9,995 bases of DNA from positions 1 to 9,995 of the forward strand of contig CAJBXY010000200.1 of assembly GCA_903959665.1 (NCBI GenBank), written 5' to 3'. This document shows positions 6,863 to 9,995 of this stretch, piece after piece. The notes under the pieces are model-generated. The model was given only the letters and a program-made list of their open reading frames with translations. It was not told the origin of the DNA and did not search any database. This DNA is from an uncultured Solirubrobacterales bacterium (GTDB lineage: Bacteria; Actinomycetota; Thermoleophilia; Solirubrobacterales; Solirubrobacteraceae). Position numbers and translations under genes: made by a program. Positions within the stretch are counted from its first letter, which is position 1; each line of letters opens with the position of its first letter.

Positions 6863-8268
6863 TACTCGTCATCCCCCCAGCTTCGGATGTCGACAAAGCG
6901 GCCTTCGATCGCAGCGGCTGCTGCCATCTGCGGACTAACCAGATGAGTGCGGCCCCCGCGCCCTTGACGGCCCTCAAAATTGCGATTGGAGGTTGACGCG
7001 CAGCGCTCCTGCGGCGCCAGCGTGTCGGGGTTCATCCCCAAACACATTGAACAGCCAGCGCCGCGCCAGTCGAAGCCTGCGTCGCTGAAGAGCTTGTCGA
7101 GCCCCTCTTCCTCGGCCTGCTTCTTCACTTGAACCGAGCCCGGAACGACCATCGCGTAAACCGAGTCAGCGACCTTGCGGCCTTTGATCACTTCAGCGGC
7201 TGCGCGCAGGTCGCCGATGCGGGAGTTGGTGCAGGACCCGATGAAGACGCGGTCGAGCGTGATCTCTTCAACCGGAGTGCCGGCTTCGAGGCCCATGTAT
7301 TCGAGCGCCCGCTGATCGCCGTCACTTTGCGGGTCGGGGACGCTCTCGCCAACCCCGACAACCATCTCGGGGTTCGTCCCCCATGTGACCTGCGGACTGA
7401 TCGCGGAGACGTCGACGACGTGCTCTGTGTCGAAGCTGGCGCCGTCGTCGGTGCGCAGCGTCTTCCAGGTTGCAACCATCTTCTCCCAGTCTTCGCCGGT
7501 CGGCGCTCCGGGACGACCCTCAACGAAGTCGAAGGTCGTCTGGTCGGGGGCGATCATGCCGGCGCGGCCGCCGCCCTCGATCGTCATGTTGCAGATCGTC
7601 ATCCTGCCCTCCATCGAGAGCGCTTCAATCGCCGGGCCGGCGAATTCAATCACGTGGCCGACGCCGCCTTCAACGCCGATCTGGCCGATCGTGGCGAGGA
7701 TCAAGTCCTTCGCAGTGACTCCGTAACCGAGCTCCCCTTCGTAACGGATCCGCATCGATTTCGGTCGCCGCTGAACCAGCGTCTGCGTCGCCATCACGTG
7801 TTCAACTTCGCTCGTGCCAATGCCAAAGGCAAGCGCCCCGAAAGCGCCGTGCGTGGCGGTGTGGCTGTCGCCGCAGACGATCGTCATCCCCGGCTGCGTC
7901 AGCCCAAGCTCGGGGCCGATCACGTGGACGATCCCTTGATGTTCCGAGCCCAGCGAATAGACCGGGACACCGAACTCAGCGCAATTAGTTTCGAGCGTCT
8001 CGACTTGAACGCGGCTCAATTCATCCTTGATCCGCGCAGCGATCGGCGTGCCATCGGTAGGCACGTTGTGATCGGCGGTTGCGATTGTGCGGTCAGGGCG
8101 CCGCAGCGTGCGTCCAGCGAGCCGAAGCCCGTCGAACGCCTGGGGGCTCGTTACCTCGTGAACCAAGTGCAGATCGATGTAGAGGAGCCCCTCGCTCACC
8201 TCATGCGCAGCCCAGAGTTTCTCGAATAGCGTTGTCGGTTCGTTCGCAGATCTGTTCACGGCGCTCAC
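6862..8268 (-). CDS. leuC: 3-isopropylmalate dehydratase large subunit
   Basis: Large, iron-sulfur subunit of isopropylmalate isomerase, of the aconitase superfamily. The 468-residue product includes TLFEKLWAAHEV (13-24), VCGDSHTATHGAFGALAFGI (131-150), EGGGRAGMIAPD (231-242), and the three expected [4Fe-4S] cysteines: Cys346 in IGSCTNSR (343-350), and Cys406 and Cys409 in GAGCSMCLGMNPD (403-415). GRQGRGGRTHLVSP (433-446) is the usual C-terminal signature. It is the classic bacterial LeuC rather than the shorter archaeal or homoaconitase-like type. The start is a GTG at 8268 that overlaps the leuA TGA (GTGA), giving about ten residues ahead of the usual N-terminus; a second GTG three codons in (8259) is an alternative. 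No strong ribosome binding site is visible, consistent with coupling to leuA. Confidence 0.97.
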   Translation of the reverse strand: MSAVNRSANEPTTLFEKLWAAHEVSEGLLYIDLHLVHEVTSPQAFDGLRLAGRTLRRPDRTIATADHNVPTDGTPIAARIKDELSRVQVETLETNCAEFGVPVYSLGSEHQGIVHVIGPELGLTQPGMTIVCGDSHTATHGAFGALAFGIGTSEVEHVMATQTLVQRRPKSMRIRYEGELGYGVTAKDLILATIGQIGVEGGVGHVIEFAGPAIEALSMEGRMTICNMTIEGGGRAGMIAPDQTTFDFVEGRPGAPTGEDWEKMVATWKTLRTDDGASFDTEHVVDVSAISPQVTWGTNPEMVVGVGESVPDPQSDGDQRALEYMGLEAGTPVEEITLDRVFIGSCTNSRIGDLRAAAEVIKGRKVADSVYAMVVPGSVQVKKQAEEEGLDKLFSDAGFDWRGAGCSMCLGMNPDTLAPQERCASTSNRNFEGRQGRGGRTHLVSPQMAAAAAIEGRFVDIRSWGDDE

Positions 8269-9821
8269 GGTACCGCCGTTGGCCGCTCGGCCGTCGGGTC
8301 GTCGGAGTCGAGGCGCCTCGTTGCGAGCGTCAGAGCGCGCATGTATGCGCGCGCTGCCGCTTCGATGATGTCTGTTGCCACCGCGCGGCCCGATGCTGCC
8401 TCGCCATCGCGCTCGATCATCACGTGAACCTCCCCGAGCGCGTCTTGGCCCGCGGTGACTGCGTCAACGCGGAAGTCGCGCAGCTTGACGTCGATCCCTG
8501 TCGCAGCATTGATCGCGTGAAAGACAGCGTCAACCGCGCCATCCCCGTCCGCTTCACCTTCAACGCTGCTGCCATCGGGGAGCGTGACCGTGGCCTTGGC
8601 GTGCGGCGTCTCGCCTGTCTTGTCGGTTAGCTCGAACGATTCGAGCGAAAAGCCGCTCTCCTGCTGGAGCTCGTCGCCGACCAATGCTTCAAGGTCTAGC
8701 GCGGTCACCTGCTTCTTCTTGTCGGCAATCTCTTTGAAGCGCTTGAAGGCAGCGTTCAGCGCGCCGCCCTCGACCGTATAACCGAGCTCTTCGAGCGATT
8801 GCTGCAGCGCGTGGCGACCGGAGTGCTTGCCGAGCACAATCTGATTGGCGTCGAGTCCGACAGAGGTCGCGTCCATGATCTCAAAGGTTGTGCGCTCTTT
8901 CAGCACGCCGTCCTGATGGATGCCGGACTCATGGGCGAAGGCATTGCGGCCGACGATCGCCTTATTCGGCTGAACCGCGTATCCGGTCAGCCGTGAAACC
9001 AGGCGGCTAGCGCGCGAAAGCTCGGTCGTCTTGACGCCGGTATAGAGCCCGCCGAGATCGGCCGCGCGGGTGCTGAGAAGCATCACGAACTCTTCGAGCG
9101 CCGCATTGCCGGCGCGCTCTCCGATGCCATTGATTGCGCACTCGACTTGGCGTGCGCCGGCCAGAACGCCGGCGAACGAGTTGGCGACGGCGAGGCCGAG
9201 ATCGTTGTGGCAGTGAGTCGAAAGAATCACTCCGCTCAGCCCCGGCGCCGCTTCGTAAAGCCCTTCGAGGAAGCGTGTGTATTCCTCCGGCATTGTGTAG
9301 CCGACGGTGTCTGGGATGTTGATTGTCGTCGCGCCCTCATCGATTGCGATCTGGCAGATCTCGGCGGTGAAGCCGACGTCGGCGCGGGTTGCGTCCATCG
9401 GCGAGAACTCAACGTCATCGCAAAGCGCTTTCGCTTGCGCAACCGAAGCCCGCGCGAGCCCGCGGACGTCGTCGTGGCTGCTTCGCATCTGGTGTTCAAT
9501 GTGGATCTCAGAGGTAGAAACGAAGGTATGAATCCGCGGCCGTTCGCTCTCCTTAACTGCCTCCCAGGCGCGGTCAATGTCGGTTGGGTTGGCGCGAGCC
9601 AAGCCAGCGATGATCGGCCCGTTGACCTTCCGTGCAATCTCTCGCACCGCTTCGAAATCACCTGGCGAGGCGATCGGGAAGCCGGCCTCAATTACGTCGA
9701 CGCCGAGCCGCGCTAGCTGCTGCGCGATCTCAAGCTTTTCTTCGGTATTGAGCGAGATTCCAGGCGACTGCTCGCCGTCTCGCAGCGTCGTGTCGAAAAT
9801 CAATACTTGGTTGGGATCCAT
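8265..9821 (-). CDS. leuA: 2-isopropylmalate synthase
   Basis: First committed step of leucine synthesis: acetyl-CoA plus 2-ketoisovalerate gives 2-isopropylmalate, normally feedback-inhibited by leucine. The 518-residue product has both family signatures, LRDGEQ (13-18, with Arg14 and Asp15) and HCHND (203-207, metal ligands His203 and His205), plus NGIGERAGN (231-239) and AFAHESGIHQDG (294-305). The C-terminal LeuA regulatory domain follows (about 375-500), which in this family binds leucine. This is the E. coli-type LeuA, not the longer mycobacterial form. The ATG at 9821 is firmly set by a perfect AAGGAGG seven bases upstream. A leucine-rich leader ORF and hairpin precede it. It is the first structural gene of the operon and overlaps leuC by four bases. 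Confidence 0.98.
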   Translation of the reverse strand: MDPNQVLIFDTTLRDGEQSPGISLNTEEKLEIAQQLARLGVDVIEAGFPIASPGDFEAVREIARKVNGPIIAGLARANPTDIDRAWEAVKESERPRIHTFVSTSEIHIEHQMRSSHDDVRGLARASVAQAKALCDDVEFSPMDATRADVGFTAEICQIAIDEGATTINIPDTVGYTMPEEYTRFLEGLYEAAPGLSGVILSTHCHNDLGLAVANSFAGVLAGARQVECAINGIGERAGNAALEEFVMLLSTRAADLGGLYTGVKTTELSRASRLVSRLTGYAVQPNKAIVGRNAFAHESGIHQDGVLKERTTFEIMDATSVGLDANQIVLGKHSGRHALQQSLEELGYTVEGGALNAAFKRFKEIADKKKQVTALDLEALVGDELQQESGFSLESFELTDKTGETPHAKATVTLPDGSSVEGEADGDGAVDAVFHAINAATGIDVKLRDFRVDAVTAGQDALGEVHVMIERDGEAASGRAVATDIIEAAARAYMRALTLATRRLDSDDPTAERPTAVP

Positions 9822-9828
9822 GTCGAAA

Positions 9829-9836
9829 CCTCCTTC
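9829..9836 (-). promoter_or_regulatory. leuA ribosome binding site, with a possible anti-Shine-Dalgarno partner in the leader
   Basis: On the minus strand this reads GAAGGAGG, an excellent Shine-Dalgarno seven bases before the leuA ATG and the strongest in the operon. Leader bases 9915-9908 (CCCCCTTC) could pair with it at 7 of 8 positions, with one C-A mismatch at 9913/9831. Those leader bases also form the 5' arm of the UUCG hairpin, so the two pairings would exclude each other. The binding site is certain by eye; the regulatory pairing is a hypothesis. Confidence 0.8.
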
Positions 9837-9873
9837 TACTTGCTCTAAAACCGATGCCTCTTCGTGTTCTGTC

Positions 9874-9889
9874 GCGGCTACGCGGCCGC
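9874..9889 (-). promoter_or_regulatory. Second small GC hairpin in the leuA leader
   Basis: On the minus strand GCGGC, loop CGCGTA, GCCGC gives a 5-bp stem between the leader stop and leuA. No U-run follows. It could be part of the alternative folding of the leader, but a stem this short is common by chance in GC-rich DNA. Confidence 0.25.
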
Positions 9890-9896
9890 CAGCGCG

Positions 9897-9950
9897 TTAT
9901 TCCCCCCGAAGGGGGAGAAGAAGACGACGGATGAGCAGGCTGTTCGACAT
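9897..9950 (-). CDS. leuL: Leucine-rich leader peptide of the leu operon (attenuator peptide)
   Basis: A 17-codon ORF, MSNSLLIRRLLLPLRGE, ending in TAA, too short for ordinary gene calling. Six residues are Leu (codons 5, 6, 10, 11, 12, 14; CTG, CTC, CTT, CTT, CTC, CTT) and one is Ile (codon 7). Upstream is GGAGG (9958-9954), three bases before the ATG, a somewhat short spacing. It ends 75 bases before leuA, the first leucine gene, where ribosome-mediated attenuators of leu operons normally sit. Known leu leaders are short peptides with clustered Leu codons whose slow translation, when charged tRNA-Leu is scarce, changes RNA folding downstream. The peptide probably has no function as a protein. 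A chance ORF is the alternative, but composition, binding site and place together argue against it. Confidence 0.75.
   Translation of the reverse strand: MSNSLLIRRLLLPLRGE
9901..9916 (-). promoter_or_regulatory. UUCG-tetraloop hairpin overlapping the end of the leader ORF
   Basis: On the minus strand TCCCCC, TTCG, GGGGGA forms a perfect 6-bp stem closed by C(UUCG)G, an exceptionally stable tetraloop. It spans leader codons 12-17, directly after the Leu10-Leu11-Leu12 cluster. No U-run follows, so it is not itself an intrinsic terminator. A ribosome stalled at or before the Leu cluster would be close enough to influence whether the stem forms. Likely a regulatory RNA element of the leu attenuator, possibly a pause hairpin or an arm of competing structures. 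Confidence 0.6.
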
Positions 9951-9995
9951 GCCCCTCCAGATTAGCAAGCGTTATTACGCCGGCGCGAAAAACCC
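9951..9995 (-). other. Region upstream of the leader; no promoter or gene firmly recognisable
   Basis: The 45 bases hold the leader's GGAGG and an AT-richer patch, TAATAACGCTTGCTAAT, that might include a -10 element. A -35 partner would fall at or beyond the window edge. A six-codon open stretch, GFFAPA then TAA at about 9995-9975, could be the end of an upstream gene on the same strand. A hairpin GCGT-TATT-ACGC also lies here. None of these can be settled from so short a piece. Confidence 0.3.

Larger units (their letters stand above)
240..9950 (-). other. Putative operon: leader-leuA-leuC-leuD-leuB-ilvE-cimA-degT-argH
   Basis: Eight same-strand genes follow a leader ORF with no internal gap over 23 bases apart from the 75-base leader-leuA spacer. 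Four junctions overlap (GTGA, TAATG, ATGA, TAATG) and the others are 23, 2 and 12 bases. No internal terminator or promoter is apparent. One transcript from near or beyond the right edge is likely, controlled at the leader. Whether degT and argH also have their own promoter cannot be told from the sequence. Confidence 0.8.

Noticed and set aside
7129..8229. Long (366-codon) plus-strand ORF opposite leuC
   Set aside because: It is the antisense shadow of leuC, whose motifs and iron-sulfur cysteines are complete. The antisense product shows no recognisable family feature and no supporting binding site.
9844..9855. Minus-strand GGTTTTAGAGCA, resembling the start of the Cas9-type CRISPR repeat (GTTTTAGAGC)
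   Set aside because: A single short match with no repeats, spacers, anti-repeat structure or cas genes; it is in the leuA leader and is coincidence.
9840..9900. Intrinsic terminator before leuA using the TTTT at about 9847-9850 (minus strand)
   Set aside because: No stable stem ends directly before that T-run; only 3-bp pairings were found.
9822..9995. Open frame running through the leader in another phase (…GVITLANLEGHVEQPAHPSS…)
   Set aside because: It has no start with a binding site, becomes Arg-rich and runs into leuA out of frame. The Leu-rich ORF has a site, an ATG and a stop.
9951..9995. A sigma-70-type promoter with a -10 in TAATAACGCTTGCTAAT
   Set aside because: Matches to TATAAT are weak, no -35 fits inside the window, and the nearer candidate would start transcription too close to the leader's binding site.

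Overview
This window carries a compact amino-acid biosynthesis operon from a fairly GC-rich bacterium (about 60% GC by eye). Nearly all coding content is on the minus strand. Two GTG starts (leuC, ilvE), Ala/Glu/Asp-rich proteins and a dense operon fit an actinobacterial lineage, perhaps Thermoleophilia-like. LeuA is the roughly 520-residue E. coli/Firmicute-type enzyme, not the longer Mycobacterium/Streptomyces type. The taxonomic placement is inference only; there is no rRNA or other marker here.

Layout in direction of transcription (right to left). Positions 9951-9995 hold no gene I can call. A 17-residue leucine-rich leader peptide (9950-9897, 6 Leu and 1 Ile) has its own ribosome binding site and overlaps a UUCG-loop hairpin; I read this as a leucine-sensing attenuator (leuL-like). 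After 75 untranslated bases come leuA, leuC, leuD, leuB, ilvE, cimA (citramalate synthase), a DegT/DnrJ/EryC1-family aminotransferase, and argH. Junctions are tight: leuA/leuC overlap by 4 bases, leuC/leuD by 1, leuD/leuB by 4, ilvE/cimA by 1. The gaps are 23 (leuB/ilvE), 2 (cimA/degT) and 12 bases (degT/argH).

How the genes work together. LeuA condenses acetyl-CoA with 2-ketoisovalerate to start leucine synthesis. CimA condenses acetyl-CoA with pyruvate to make citramalate, the threonine-independent route to 2-oxobutyrate and isoleucine. LeuCD (isomerase) and LeuB (dehydrogenase) can serve both routes, and IlvE does the final transamination. The leader would place both routes under leucine (and perhaps isoleucine) control. 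The sugar-aminotransferase-like gene and argH at the distal end are not obviously part of this logic.

At the left edge, on the plus strand, is the 3' end of a different gene. It encodes a low-complexity tail (a Gly-rich Asp/Asn-Thr tandem repeat, then a Pro-Ala stretch) and converges on argH with only 12 bases between the stop codons.

The main observations are the undocumented leader peptide with its RNA structure, a CimA whose first family signature has lost its conserved Gln, the combined leucine/citramalate operon, and a strong excess of the palindrome CGATCG across the window.
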